This document shows positions 17,322-26,534 of a DNA stretch of 59,960 nt, in pieces. The translations under genes were made by a program, and so were the position numbers. Each line of letters opens with the position of its first letter. The stretch's first letter is position 1. The notes beneath the pieces were generated by a model that saw only the letters and a list, made by a program, of their open reading frames with translations, searched no databases and was not told the DNA's origin. Origin of the DNA: Nostoc sp. S13 (GTDB lineage: Bacteria > Cyanobacteriota > Cyanobacteriia > Cyanobacteriales > Nostocaceae); contig NZ_JAQYWQ010000028.1 in assembly GCF_029379315.1 (NCBI RefSeq), positions 1 through 59,960 of the forward strand, read 5' to 3'.

Positions 17322-17762
17322 TCATGCTAGATTAACTTTCACAACTTTATTCTTTTCTTCTTCAGCTTTGGGTAGTGTCAGGTTCAAGATGCCATCTTTA
17401 TAATCTGCCGTGACGTTGGTATTTTGAATCCGAGCAGGTAAAGGAATTACACGTTGGAATTTACCATAGTGGAATTCACTTTTGATCACACCTTTCTCTT
17501 CAGATTTCGTTTCCGACTTTCGCTCACCACTTAGGTATACAGCACTTTCTGTAACTTGCAAATCCACGTCTTTAGCTTCAATTCCCGGAAGTTCTAGCTT
17601 CAGATGAATTGCATCTTCAGTTTCTTTTAACTCAGCAGAGGGAACTCTAGATAAACCTGTATCGAAAAATGCAGTTGGCAAAGTATCTTCATCAAAGAAG
17701 CGATTGAATTGGCGTTGTATTGCGTTAAATTATTGCCAGGGGTTCCAACGTATTAATGTCAT
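17322..17762 (-). pseudogene. small heat-shock protein (Hsp20/alpha-crystallin) with early stop codon
   Basis: The alpha-crystallin domain is intact (ETEDAIHLKLELPG, GERKSETKSEEKG, YGKFQRVIPLP, KDGILNLTLPK). The natural start is ATG 17762, giving MTLIRWNPWQ, then TAA at 17730-17732, then in the same frame FNAIQRQFNRFFDEDTLPTAFF. The N-terminal arm is therefore cut at codon 11. Restart at TTG 17681 would give 119 residues without the arm that Hsp20 needs for oligomer assembly. It is either a fresh pseudogene, a sequencing error at one base, or rescued by restart. Confidence 0.85.
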
Positions 17763-18421
17763 ATCTCTACCTCGGATAATCAGTATCTTTGCTATAGAAC
17801 CAATTGAGGATTTGATTCCTTGCTTTGTTCTCATAATATTTAAAATAAAATTGGTGTAAATTCGGTTTTTGTCACCTGATTTAGGAAGATTACCGAACTA
17901 AAAATCTACTTAATAGCAAGTACGGTAATTTCAAATATCTGTGTTCGGTAAACTCTACAAAAGCGGGAGCATTTCAAATGTGTAAAAACATCAGCTGTCA
18001 TTGCGTTCGCCCTTGGCGTTCCCGCAGGGTACGTAATGAAATCGAGTAAAGGAATCGCAAAATCTAGATGTTGCGATTCCTTCACTACGAGACGCTACGC
18101 GAACATTGGGCAACTCTAGCAGACGCTACCGCGAAGGCTTTTCTACAAGAGGCTGCGCCAACATTCGCAATGACAATCTATCATCTTGATAAATTTGCTT
18201 GTATTGGGATACTGCCACAAAAGCAGACTTGAAATAAAACAATTATATTTAAAACATAGCTACAAGTGTTACCCGTCCTTTACGACTAAAGCTTGCTATG
18301 CGTAGCGTATCCTACAAATATTTAGTATATTCATGCGACTAATTATAATAACTAGACCCGTTGTATTTTTTGAATTTCACAGAGATAATAATAAATTCCT
18401 CACAAACTGCTGATAACAGAT
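17763..18421. other. intergenic region with nested palindromic repeats
   Basis: About 660 bp without a gene between Hsp20 and the SMR transporter. It contains the repeat element at 17997-18175 and further short repeats such as GCTATGCGTAGCGTATCC near 18296. Promoters of both flanking genes must lie in the outer parts. Confidence 0.6.
17997..18175. repeat. ~180-bp dispersed element with nested hairpins
   Basis: Ends TGTCATTGCG (17997) and CGCAATGACA (18166-18175) are inverted repeats. Inside, GGAATCGCAA (18051) pairs with TTGCGATTCC (18071-18080). The right half carries words (AGAGGCTGCGCCAAC) shared with the insertion at 1786-1827. A related GTCATTGCG sequence lies at 56137. Confidence 0.65.
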
Positions 18422-18742
18422 ATGTTAACAAGTTGGATTTACCTTATCGCAGCAATCCTTTTTGAAGTTTCAGGCACAACTTGCATGAAGTTATCGCAAG
18501 GATTTACTAGAATAGTTCCTTCGGTATTAATATTTGTTTTTTATGGACTTTGTTTTACTTTTTTTACCTTTGCTCTCAAGAAACTTGAAGTGAGTGTGGC
18601 TTATTCTGTCTGGGCTGGATTGGGAACTATCCTAATTGCTATTATTGGTATTATCTGGTTTCGTGAATCTGCCACATTCATCAAACTTATGTCGATCGCC
18701 TTAATAATCATCGGGGTAATTGGCATAAATGCAAGTAAATAA
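18422..18742 (+). CDS. SMR-family small multidrug resistance transporter
   Basis: 106 residues with four membrane helices, the family's usual size. The essential proton/drug-binding Glu is E15 in AAILFEVSGTTCMKLS, and the third helix has the VAYSVWAGLGT motif. It works as an antiparallel dimer in the cytoplasmic membrane, exporting cationic compounds, guanidinium or polyamines in exchange for protons. A single gene rather than a paired heterodimer type. Substrate unknown. Confidence 0.93.
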   Translation: MLTSWIYLIAAILFEVSGTTCMKLSQGFTRIVPSVLIFVFYGLCFTFFTFALKKLEVSVAYSVWAGLGTILIAIIGIIWFRESATFIKLMSIALIIIGVIGINASK

Positions 18743-18856
18743 ATGAGTCTAGGAAAGTACTTTTGGATTCACTGTTGAAAAAGAATTTTGTTTTGATAAA
18801 AGCGTAGACACGCAGTGCCAAGCCAGAGAGCTTTCCTGTCTTCTCCGGGCTTGTTG

Positions 18857-19942
18857 TTATTTATTAAACCCAGCAGAACGACGGTAAAGTAACCAGATAA
18901 ATAAGGGTGAACCCAGCAAGGCAGTGACGGAACCAACTGGTAATTCTACTGCTCCTAATCTAGAGAGTAAATCTGCAAAAATCAGTAACCATGCACCGGC
19001 AAGGGCGGAAAGTGGTAGAACAAAGCGATGATCTGTACCAACGATCAGGCGGACACCGTGAGGAACAACAAGACCAACAAATCCAATCAAACCACTGATG
19101 CTGACTGCACCTGCGGCTAATAGAGTGGCGACACCACCAATTAATAGGCGCGATCGCACCAACGAAACCCCCAAACCCACAGCCAAATCATCCCCCAAAG
19201 CCAGCACATTTACCGATCGCGCCAGCAAGCATCCCCCGATCAATGCAACGATGATGTAAGGGCCAGCCGTGGCAATTTCTTGCCAACCCCGTCCATTGAG
19301 ACTACCAACCAGCCAACTCAGCGCAATTTGAATTTGACCGTCTTCAGCTAAAAGCAGCAATGTACTTTGGACAGCACCAAATAAAGAACTCACCGCCACT
19401 CCGCCTAAAATCAACCGCTCAACAGAAATTCCCGACCCCGAACGACCGATCAAAATCACGATCGCTGAAGTCAAAATTGCTCCCATCCACGCTGCTAGAG
19501 GAATTGCGATCGGGAATATTTGCCACACGATCATCAGAATCACAATTAATCCTGCACCCGCCGAAATGCCCAAAATAAATGGATCAGCAAGACTATTGCG
19601 TAACATTCCTTGCAGCAGTGCCCCTGACATTCCCAAGGCTGCGCCGACAATCAGAGCAGCTGTAATCCGTGGAAGACGCAAATCCCAGAGAATTGTCTGT
19701 TTAACCGGATCACCTTTGCGGAGAATGGCTTGCGAAAATTCCGACATATTTAAGGGTACTGCTCCTTGAGAAAGCGACAGCACTAGCGTTACCACCAGCG
19801 CTGTACCAAAGAGTAAAACAGCCCAAAATACACGGTGTTCAGTAAAAATTGTCTGAAATGGTCTAATCAAATTTAGATATGTATTTTTTTTAAATATAAT
19901 CCTTCTCAAACATAGATGTATTGGGGATGGGACATTGGGCAT
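18857..19942 (-). CDS. FecCD-family ABC transporter permease
   Basis: A membrane permease for iron-siderophore, heme or cobalamin uptake. Signature parts: LPRITAALIVGAALGMSGAL, ILGISAGAGL, ISGLIGFVGLVVPHGVRLIVG, RLGAVELPVGSVTALLGSP; about ten membrane helices. The start is uncertain: the frame is open to 20026, but everything upstream of about 19925 is translated GGGCATT/GGGGCAT repeat (MPNAQCP units). No ATG lies between the repeat and the first helix; TTG at 19870 is possible. No binding-protein or ATPase gene is adjacent, so partners are elsewhere, or the repeat has replaced the 5' end of a larger operon. Confidence 0.88.
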   Translation of the reverse strand: MPNVPSPIHLCLRRIIFKKNTYLNLIRPFQTIFTEHRVFWAVLLFGTALVVTLVLSLSQGAVPLNMSEFSQAILRKGDPVKQTILWDLRLPRITAALIVGAALGMSGALLQGMLRNSLADPFILGISAGAGLIVILMIVWQIFPIAIPLAAWMGAILTSAIVILIGRSGSGISVERLILGGVAVSSLFGAVQSTLLLLAEDGQIQIALSWLVGSLNGRGWQEIATAGPYIIVALIGGCLLARSVNVLALGDDLAVGLGVSLVRSRLLIGGVATLLAAGAVSISGLIGFVGLVVPHGVRLIVGTDHRFVLPLSALAGAWLLIFADLLSRLGAVELPVGSVTALLGSPLFIWLLYRRSAGFNK

Positions 19943-20043
19943 TGGGCATTGGGCATTGGGCATGGGGCATTGGGCATGGGGCATGGGGCATTGGGCATTG
20001 GGCATGGGGCATTGGGCATGGGGCATTGGGCATGGGGCATTGG
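19926..20043. repeat. GGGCATT/GGGGCAT heptamer array
   Basis: About 16 copies mixing GGGCATT and GGGGCAT. It runs into the 5' end of the FecCD permease frame and, with the array at 20327-20395, flanks a 21-base tandem repeat. Confidence 0.95.
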
Positions 20044-20069
20044 ATAGGAGGGAGAGGGAGTTAAAATTT

Positions 20070-20299
20070 AAACGTTGACCTTCTGAGGCTGAACGTTAAC
20101 CTTCTGAGGCTGAACATTGACCTTCTGAGGCTGAACATTGACCTTTTGAGGCTGGAGGTTGACCTTTTGAGACTGGAGGTTGACCTTCTGAGGCTGGAAG
20201 TTGACCTTCTGAGGCTGGAAGTTGACCTTCTGAGGCTGGAAGTTGACCTTTTGAGGCTGGAAGTTGACCTTCTGAGGCTAGAAGTTGACCTTCTGAGGG
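20070..20299. repeat. 21-base tandem repeat array
   Basis: About eleven copies of TTGACCTTCTGAGGCTGGAAG with point variants. The length is a multiple of three, so a minus-strand ORF (20096-20380, SEGQLPA units) passes through; this is considered spurious. No variable spacers, so not CRISPR. Confidence 0.92.
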
Positions 20300-20326
20300 T
20301 AAACTTTTAAATTTTAACTTTCCATC

Positions 20327-20395
20327 CCCAATGCCCAATGCCCAATGCCCCATGCCCCATGCCCCATGCCCCATGCCCAATACTCAATGCCCAAC
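20327..20395. repeat. heptamer array, opposite orientation
   Basis: About nine copies of CCCAATG/CCCCATG, the complement of the family at 19926-20043. Together the two form an inverted pair around the 21-base array. It ends directly at the stop of the radical SAM gene. Confidence 0.92.
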
Positions 20396-21018
20396 TACGT
20401 CAATTCCAGCCCACCTTGATAACCTGTGACAATGCGTCCACCATCCTTGAGGATGTGGATTTCTATCTGGTCGCTAGCCCAAGTAATCTGGTCTTGAAAA
20501 GCTGGGTTTAACACCCGAACTCGTTGATTACTAGAAGAAACTGGAGAGTTGGGAGAATTAATTGCCAGAGATTCTACAAAAGGCCCATCAATCAGGATAT
20601 CAAGTTGTTCTAACAATGCTTGAGAACCTGGCGGCGCCGATTGAGACTGTAGTTGCTTAAGAGTGAACCCAGTAAAAGACATTACATTTAACCCAGCAGC
20701 TTTTACCTTCCGAGCTAAAGATGCTAGTGCAGTTGCTTGCCAAAAGGGTTCTCCACCAGAGAACGTTACACCCATATTGCGGGGATTGCTGAGAATATTC
20801 TCGGCAAGAGTATCAACAGCAATCAATTGATTAGCTTCAAATGACCAGGAGTTAGTATTAAAGCAGCCAGGACACTCACGAAGACAACCTTGCACCCAAA
20901 GGACTGCACGACAACCAGGGCCATTAACTTCTGACTGATCAACGTAACCCATAATGTTGAGATAGCCAGGGGGAATTTCTATGAGTGCTAGCGATGGGTC
21001 AGTTGGCTTAATTTCCAT
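20395..21018 (-). CDS. radical SAM protein, NrdG-like activase family
   Basis: 207 residues with one [4Fe-4S] cluster: C45, C49 and C52 (VQGCLRECPGC, the CX3CX2C motif) and the SAM-binding SGGEP. The short length and 'MGYVDQSEVNGPGCRAVLW' start match the single-cluster group related to the anaerobic ribonucleotide reductase activase. No NrdD-type reductase is nearby, so the target is unknown; it may act on another glycyl-radical enzyme or have a separate role. The stop lies at the edge of a heptamer array. Confidence 0.85.
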   Translation of the reverse strand: MEIKPTDPSLALIEIPPGYLNIMGYVDQSEVNGPGCRAVLWVQGCLRECPGCFNTNSWSFEANQLIAVDTLAENILSNPRNMGVTFSGGEPFWQATALASLARKVKAAGLNVMSFTGFTLKQLQSQSAPPGSQALLEQLDILIDGPFVESLAINSPNSPVSSSNQRVRVLNPAFQDQITWASDQIEIHILKDGGRIVTGYQGGLELT

Positions 21019-21260
21019 CTCTTTAACTCCTTTTAGCCATTGCCTGTTAACCGTTAACTATAGCGAATCTCCAGTTATATAACCGTGACAATCGTTATAT
21101 AACTGGAGAAGCAGGAAGTCGGAGCAAAACCGGAGACGTTTTTTGTCTTCTCCGGTCAGGAGTCAAATGAATACGGTTTGGTTAAGCCAAAAACCAAATA
21201 TATTGAGGGTTATCACCCAAGGGTTAGTATAAAAGCCTGGATTCCCCCTGAGGCTGCCAA

Positions 21261-23219
21261 TCAGGTTATAGCGATGTTGGGGATAGTGTTACTTACCACA
21301 TTATTATCAGGAGAGTTATAAGCGATCGCCTTGTTGGATTTCACTGTGATAGTGCCAGAGTTAGAGTTGTAAATAGTACCATTCTCTATCTTGTAATTAT
21401 CAGAACTGAGTTCGATCCCGAAAGCGTTATTGAGCTTGATAATGCTGATGTCTACCGTTAGAGTTCCATTATTGTAGATGTCACTACCAAGGGGTGCCTG
21501 ATTAACACTAATGGTACTATCACTCACAGTAATAATGCCTAATTTATCAGAGCTACCGTTATTAACGGTAGACCCATAAATGTCGCCGCCATCGTTGCCA
21601 TTATTGTAAATGCCACCACCGGCTTTTCCTGCCTGATTGCCAGTAATGCTGCTATCACTCACAGTAACGATGCCTAATTGATTGTAGCCGTCGTATTCGT
21701 TAGAGCTAGAGTTGTAAATGCCGCCGCCATAGTCCTTGGCATCGTTATCACTGATAATGCTGTCACTACTCACCGATAAATTGCCATTATTGTAGATGCC
21801 GCCCCCAGTGGATGCCTGATTCTTAGTGATAGTGCTATTGCTCACCTTAAAGGTGCCATATCCGAGAAGATCCGGGGAATGGTAGCCGGGAATGATAAAG
21901 CCTTGGTTATAGATGCCGCCGCCTTCGATTGCCGTGTTGTCACTGATGGTGCTGTTACTCACAATTATGGTGCCAAAACCAGCAATACCGCCGCCGTATG
22001 ACGCAGTGTTGCTATTAATGGTGCTGTTATTCACGGTTATAGTACCGGCAATTATATTAGGCCCGCCGTCTGTCTCGCCGCCATTATAGATACCGCCGCC
22101 GTATGAGGCAGTGTTGCCATTAATGGTGCTGTCACTCACGGTTATAGTGCCATCGCCTTCGTCAAGATTGCCGCCGCCATCATAGATACCACCGCCATCA
22201 TATATACCACCGCCGCCGTATGACGCAGTGTTGCCACTGATGGTGCTGTTATTCACTGATAGGGTGACACCAGCGTAGATGCCGCCGCCGTCGCTGGCAT
22301 TGTTGCCATTAATGGTGCTATCACTCACGGTTATAGTGCCATCATAGATACCATAGATACCGCCGCCGTAATCCGCACTGTTACCACTGATGGTACTTTT
22401 ACTTACTGATAAGATGCCAGAACTGAAGATGCCACCGCCGCCGTAGTAGCTGGATCTGAAGTTGACGCTGTTGTTATTAATAACACTGTCAGTCACGGTT
22501 ATAGTGCCAAAACCATAGATACCGCCGCCGTCGTATTCCGCAGTGTTGCCGCTAATGGTGCTATTATCCACGGTAAGGATGCTAGAGCTGTAGATGCCGC
22601 CGCCGTCGCGGCCTGCCGAGTTATCACTGATCCTGCTGGTACTCACCGATAGGGTACTAGAGCTGTAGATACCGCCGCCGTTGCTGGCGTTGTTGCCACT
22701 GATGGTGCTATTACTCACGGTTATAGTGCCTTCGCTGTAGATACCGCCGCCTCCGTCCGCAGCCGAGTTGCCAGTGATGGTGCTATTGTTGACAGTGAAG
22801 CTGCCAGAGCTAGAGTTGTAAATGCCGCCTCCGTTCTCAGCCGAGTTGCCAGTGATGATGCTGTCGCTCAAGGTAAAAACGCCTTCATTAGAGATGGCAC
22901 CACCTCCTCCGGCGTTTTTGTAGCTATTGGTAATAGTCAGCCCGTTGATTGCAGCTGTTACACCACTGCCAATGTCAAAAACACGGTCAGCACTATCATC
23001 ACTAATAGTTAGTAAGCTCGAACTTGTGCCTTGAATGGTAAGGTTATCTGTGATACTTAGACTACTACCAGTTAGACTGATGGTATGAGCGATCGCATCA
23101 GTAAACAGTCCACCAAATTCGATGATGTCGCTTCCTGTAAGAGCATTGGCATCTAGAATTGCCTGCCGCAGTGAACCTGTACCACCGTTGTTGGTGTTAG
23201 TGACCGTAAATAGAGACAT
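21261..23219 (-). CDS. large beta-helix protein with GGGIY / STISGN repeats
   Basis: 652 residues from ATG 23219, which has GGAG eight bases upstream; the longer frame to 23264 lacks this support. It begins MSLFTVTNTNNGGTGSLRQA, the usual entry of right-handed parallel beta-helix (pectate-lyase-like, Pmp-like, choice-of-anchor) proteins. The body has about 20 rungs built on GGGIY(N/S), (V/I)S(N/D)STI(S/N)GN and NTAS. No Sec signal is seen, which is common for such cyanobacterial proteins exported by other routes. Surface adhesion or matrix role is inferred. The DNA is highly repetitive, so copy number may vary between strains. Confidence 0.85.
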   Translation of the reverse strand: MSLFTVTNTNNGGTGSLRQAILDANALTGSDIIEFGGLFTDAIAHTISLTGSSLSITDNLTIQGTSSSLLTISDDSADRVFDIGSGVTAAINGLTITNSYKNAGGGGAISNEGVFTLSDSIITGNSAENGGGIYNSSSGSFTVNNSTITGNSAADGGGGIYSEGTITVSNSTISGNNASNGGGIYSSSTLSVSTSRISDNSAGRDGGGIYSSSILTVDNSTISGNTAEYDGGGIYGFGTITVTDSVINNNSVNFRSSYYGGGGIFSSGILSVSKSTISGNSADYGGGIYGIYDGTITVSDSTINGNNASDGGGIYAGVTLSVNNSTISGNTASYGGGGIYDGGGIYDGGGNLDEGDGTITVSDSTINGNTASYGGGIYNGGETDGGPNIIAGTITVNNSTINSNTASYGGGIAGFGTIIVSNSTISDNTAIEGGGIYNQGFIIPGYHSPDLLGYGTFKVSNSTITKNQASTGGGIYNNGNLSVSSDSIISDNDAKDYGGGIYNSSSNEYDGYNQLGIVTVSDSSITGNQAGKAGGGIYNNGNDGGDIYGSTVNNGSSDKLGIITVSDSTISVNQAPLGSDIYNNGTLTVDISIIKLNNAFGIELSSDNYKIENGTIYNSNSGTITVKSNKAIAYNSPDNNVVSNTIPNIAIT

Positions 23220-23264
23220 TGAGATTACTCCGATTTTTTTCAGGTGTATAAATATTGCGCTCAA

Positions 23265-24382
23265 GACTCGTCTTTTTCCTAACAGGAGTCTTGAGCATTT
23301 TTTCTACTGCTCGCTCAGTATTCAGAACTGAGTTTTGTTAAAGAGCATGAACTATTACGCTGTTGTAAACAGCATTGTGTCAGATGTATGAAAAATAACT
23401 GGTCTCTATAGCCAAATTTTTAGTACAGCACGGCGTAAATCCAGCTAACAAGGCAAACTTCCGCCACGATGTACTTAGGGAACTGTTTTTTCAAACTTAA
23501 AAGCTTTTGAAAATATACTTACACTTGAAAACTCTTGTAACACAGATATAAGGTGATAATTTTAAATTTATTGAGAGTTTATTTTAGTTTATATTTGCTT
23601 GTATCAGAATCCAATTTGAGCTTTCCAAGTACTAAGTAAGAATACGAGGGGAGAGATTTTGTCTAAATATCGAAATTAATGTTTAACTGATGACTAATGA
23701 CTCAAAAACTTTGGGGGGTTTGGAAAAGTCCGCTTTGACTTACAAGTTTTCCAATAAGCGTAAAGCTCAATTCCTTTAGGCTGAGAGTGCGATTCGTGCG
23801 ACGCCACTTTCCACAATGGGGGAACCCCCGCAAGGGAGTGACTCACTTTAGTCGCCGACGTTTTTGCTAGAATGATTTTAGCAGGAAGGGTAATCAACCT
23901 GTCTAAAAACCCTATTGCTGCCTAACACGCAGATGTCTCTCCTTCTCCCTAAAGCCTTCGGGCATCCTACGGTAGGCGCTAGCCTCTCCCTTTGGGATTC
24001 GGGGAGACTGTAACGCGTTGGCGTAGCCTTTTGTAAAAAAGACAACTGAATCTAGGGGGTTCTATTTTGTTGTTCCGATTGCTTTTTTGTATTTAGGAAA
24101 GTACCTGAAAGTAGGCGAAAGATTCACAGGAATCGGGCAACCAGCATTAGAATTAAAACAAATTTTGCAGTAGTGCAACTACGGTAGGGCATACCGAAAG
24201 TTAAAGCTTCTCTTTGAGACGCTGCGCGAAGGGGAAAGAACCACCTCTGGTTTAGATACTGCAAGGGGTCTAAGCTAAGTGATCTCGTTGAACCAAGAAT
24301 CTCAGTCACCAAACGTGCTGAGAGTGTCAATAGACTGAAGTTAGTTGCCCAACTAGCATTGACTGTTCCATAAATAGAATAG
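23265..24382. other. 1.1-kb intergenic region without a recognised gene
   Basis: Short minus-strand frames (23694-23897, 24124-24330) do not resemble proteins. The region holds fragments of dispersed repeats (around 23938-24030, including GTTGGCGTAGCC) and a hairpin at 24301-24322 that recalls the right end of TnpB-type elements. It may be the remains of one or more inserted elements. Confidence 0.5.
24270..24332 (+). mobile_element. possible right-end remnant of an IS200/IS605-type TnpB element
   Basis: AACCAAGAAT is followed by a hairpin CTCAGTCAC/GTGCTGAG (24301-24309 with 24315-24322) and AGTGTCAA. Cyanobacterial TnpB (OrfB) elements often finish with AGAATCCCC, a short hairpin and GTCAA. 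No coding remains of TnpB were identified upstream, so this is tentative. Confidence 0.3.
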
Positions 24383-25576
24383 ATGACTCAACAAACTTCT
24401 AGAATTTGTATCCTTGGTGGAGGCTTTGGTGGTCTCTACACAGCCCTGCGCTTAAGCCAGTTACCTTGGGAATCTACGCAAAAACCCGAAATTGTTCTGG
24501 TAGATCAAAGCGATCGCTTCCTATTCTCTCCCTTACTTTACGAATTACTTACTGGCGAACTGCAAACCTGGGAAATTGCCCCACCCTTTGAAGAAATTTT
24601 ACAAGGCACAGGGGTGCGTTTTTATCAAGGGGTTGTGTCTGGAATTGACATCGACCAGCAACGGGTAAATATACAGTCAGGGCCGGAAATCCCTTACGAC
24701 CGATTAGTGCTGGCGCTAGGAGGTGAGACACCACTAGATTTAGTCCCTGGTGCAACATCCTACGCCTATACATTCCGCACAATCTCTGATGCCTATCGTT
24801 TGGAAGAACGCCTGCGGTTTTTAGAAGAATCGGATGCTGATAAAATTCGGGTGGCGATCGTTGGGGCTGGCTACAGTGGTGTAGAGTTAGCCTGTAAGTT
24901 AGCCGACAGACTAGGGGAAAGAGGACGCTTTCGGATCATTGAAATTGCTGACCAAATTTTGCGAACTTCCCCAGAGTTTAACCGGGAAGCAGCAAAGAAA
25001 GCAATAGAAGCCCGTGGTGTGTTTCTTGATTTAGAAACCAAAATAGAATTAATAGAACAAAATAGCATCTCCCTAGAGTACAAAAACCAGGTAGACACGA
25101 TTCCCGTGGATTTGGTAATTTGGACTGTGGGAACTAAGGTTGCGCCCGTAGTGAAATCTCTTCCCCTGAAGCAAAATCAGCGTGGTCAAATTAGCACTAC
25201 ATCTAATCTGCAAGTCCTTGATCATCCAGAAATCTTTGCATTGGGAGATTTAGCAGACTGTCATGATGCTGAAGGGCAGCAAGTCCCTGCTACCGCACAA
25301 GCAGCTTTTCAACAAGCTGACTATACTGCTTGGAATATCTGGGCAACTCTGACTAATCGCCCCCTCCTTCCCTTCCGTTACCAACAGCTAGGAGAAATGA
25401 TGGCATTGGGAATAGACAACGCCACTCTCACGAGTTTGGGAATTAAACTAGATGGCCGCTTGGGATACGTCGCCCGGCGTATTGCCTATTTATATAGATT
25501 GCCAACTTTAGACCATCAACTCAAGGTTGGTTTTAATTGGCTAGTCCGTCCGATCATAGAAACACTTTCTCGGTAA
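24383..25576 (+). CDS. ndbB: type II NAD(P)H dehydrogenase, NdbB-like (demethylphylloquinone reductase)
   Basis: 397 residues. First dinucleotide-binding motif ICILGGGFGGLYTALRLSQL (FAD), second VAIVGAGYSGVELACKLADR (NAD(P)H), and the FAD-contact stretch IFALGDLADC. The start and the GEMMALG and NWLVRP regions agree closely with Synechocystis Slr1743 (NdbB), as I remember it; that enzyme reduces demethylphylloquinone in vitamin K1 synthesis and is a peripheral membrane flavoprotein without proton pumping. Closely related NDH-2 enzymes that reduce plastoquinone remain an alternative. Confidence 0.85.
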   Translation: MTQQTSRICILGGGFGGLYTALRLSQLPWESTQKPEIVLVDQSDRFLFSPLLYELLTGELQTWEIAPPFEEILQGTGVRFYQGVVSGIDIDQQRVNIQSGPEIPYDRLVLALGGETPLDLVPGATSYAYTFRTISDAYRLEERLRFLEESDADKIRVAIVGAGYSGVELACKLADRLGERGRFRIIEIADQILRTSPEFNREAAKKAIEARGVFLDLETKIELIEQNSISLEYKNQVDTIPVDLVIWTVGTKVAPVVKSLPLKQNQRGQISTTSNLQVLDHPEIFALGDLADCHDAEGQQVPATAQAAFQQADYTAWNIWATLTNRPLLPFRYQQLGEMMALGIDNATLTSLGIKLDGRLGYVARRIAYLYRLPTLDHQLKVGFNWLVRPIIETLSR

Positions 25577-25585
25577 CTTCAAGTT

Positions 25586-25625
25586 AGGCATTGGGCATTG
25601 GGCATTGGGCATTGATGCCCCATTG
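25586..25625. repeat. short GGGCATT array
   Basis: Four copies of GGGCATT followed by GATGCCCC, able to fold back. It lies between ndbB and the HAD gene. Confidence 0.85.
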
Positions 25626-25709
25626 CCTATTCAATTTTGAGTTAGCCGAGTCATAAAGTTTTTAACAAGCGCAAATCTAAAATATAAGATTTAAAATCTT
25701 CAGACTTGA

Positions 25710-26357
25710 ATGGAACAACCGAAAGTTATTTTTTTAGATGCTGTAGGCACCCTCTTCGATGTCAAAGGTGGTGTGGGTGAAGTTTATAGTCAGATAGCTG
25801 AAGAATTTGGCGTTATAGTTCCAGCCGAAACATTAAATACAACCTTCATTCAAAGCTTTAAAGCAGCGCCGCCGCCGATATTTCTAGATGCAGAAGTGCA
25901 AGATATTCCCCAGCGCGAGTTTGATTGGTGGCGGATAATTGCCCTGAACACTTTTGAAGGTGCTGGTGTTCTTAAGGAATTTTCTGACTTTTCGGCTTTT
26001 TTTAGCGAACTTTATATCCACTTTGGTACTGGCGAACCGTGGTTTGTCTATCCCGATGTGTTACCAGCTTTAATTAACTGGCGACGGTTGGGAGTTAGCT
26101 TGGGGGTGCTGTCCAATTTCGATTCTCGGATTTACTCAGTATTGCAAAGTTTGGGATTGAGAGAGTTTTTTACCTCCGTCACCATTTCTACCCAGGTACG
26201 TGCAGCTAAACCTGATCCTCAAATTTTTGCTATTGCCTTAGACAAACATAAATGTTCCCCAGAGGCAGCATGGCATATTGGCGATAGCATCACAGAAGAT
26301 TACCACGGCGCTAAAGCAGCTGGCTTGAGAGGTGTTTGGATTAACCGGGGAAAATGA
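25710..26357 (+). CDS. HAD-superfamily hydrolase, REG-2-like subfamily
   Basis: 215 residues. Motif I is FLDAVGTLFD with nucleophile D10; the second position (normally Asp) is Val12, as usual in the REG-2-like/HDHD3 group. Motif II LSNFDS, motif III Lys in AAKPDPQIF, and motif IV GDSITEDYHGAKAAG are present. A soluble phosphatase of unknown substrate. It follows ndbB on the same strand but 133 bp away, with a repeat between, so it is probably transcribed separately. Confidence 0.88.
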   Translation: MEQPKVIFLDAVGTLFDVKGGVGEVYSQIAEEFGVIVPAETLNTTFIQSFKAAPPPIFLDAEVQDIPQREFDWWRIIALNTFEGAGVLKEFSDFSAFFSELYIHFGTGEPWFVYPDVLPALINWRRLGVSLGVLSNFDSRIYSVLQSLGLREFFTSVTISTQVRAAKPDPQIFAIALDKHKCSPEAAWHIGDSITEDYHGAKAAGLRGVWINRGK

Positions 26358-26534
26358 GGAAGATACTTAAGGTGACGGAAGAATAAGGGTTTGGGCTGAC
26401 ACGAGCGGTTATTTACGATCGCATACCTGCCAACTTGATCGCGATCGCCACAAAGTTACTAGTGATCAGATTATCAGAAAATTCCAGCGAATTCTCTACA
26501 CTGGCTAAAATCAGCGCTCTATACTTGGTTGAAA

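Noticed and set aside
19943..20026. N-terminal extension of the FecCD permease
   Set aside because: The added residues are MPNAQCP units translated from GGGCATT repeats.
20096..20380. Minus-strand ORF with SEGQLPA units
   Set aside because: Direct translation of the 21-base repeat and a heptamer array; no independent coding evidence.
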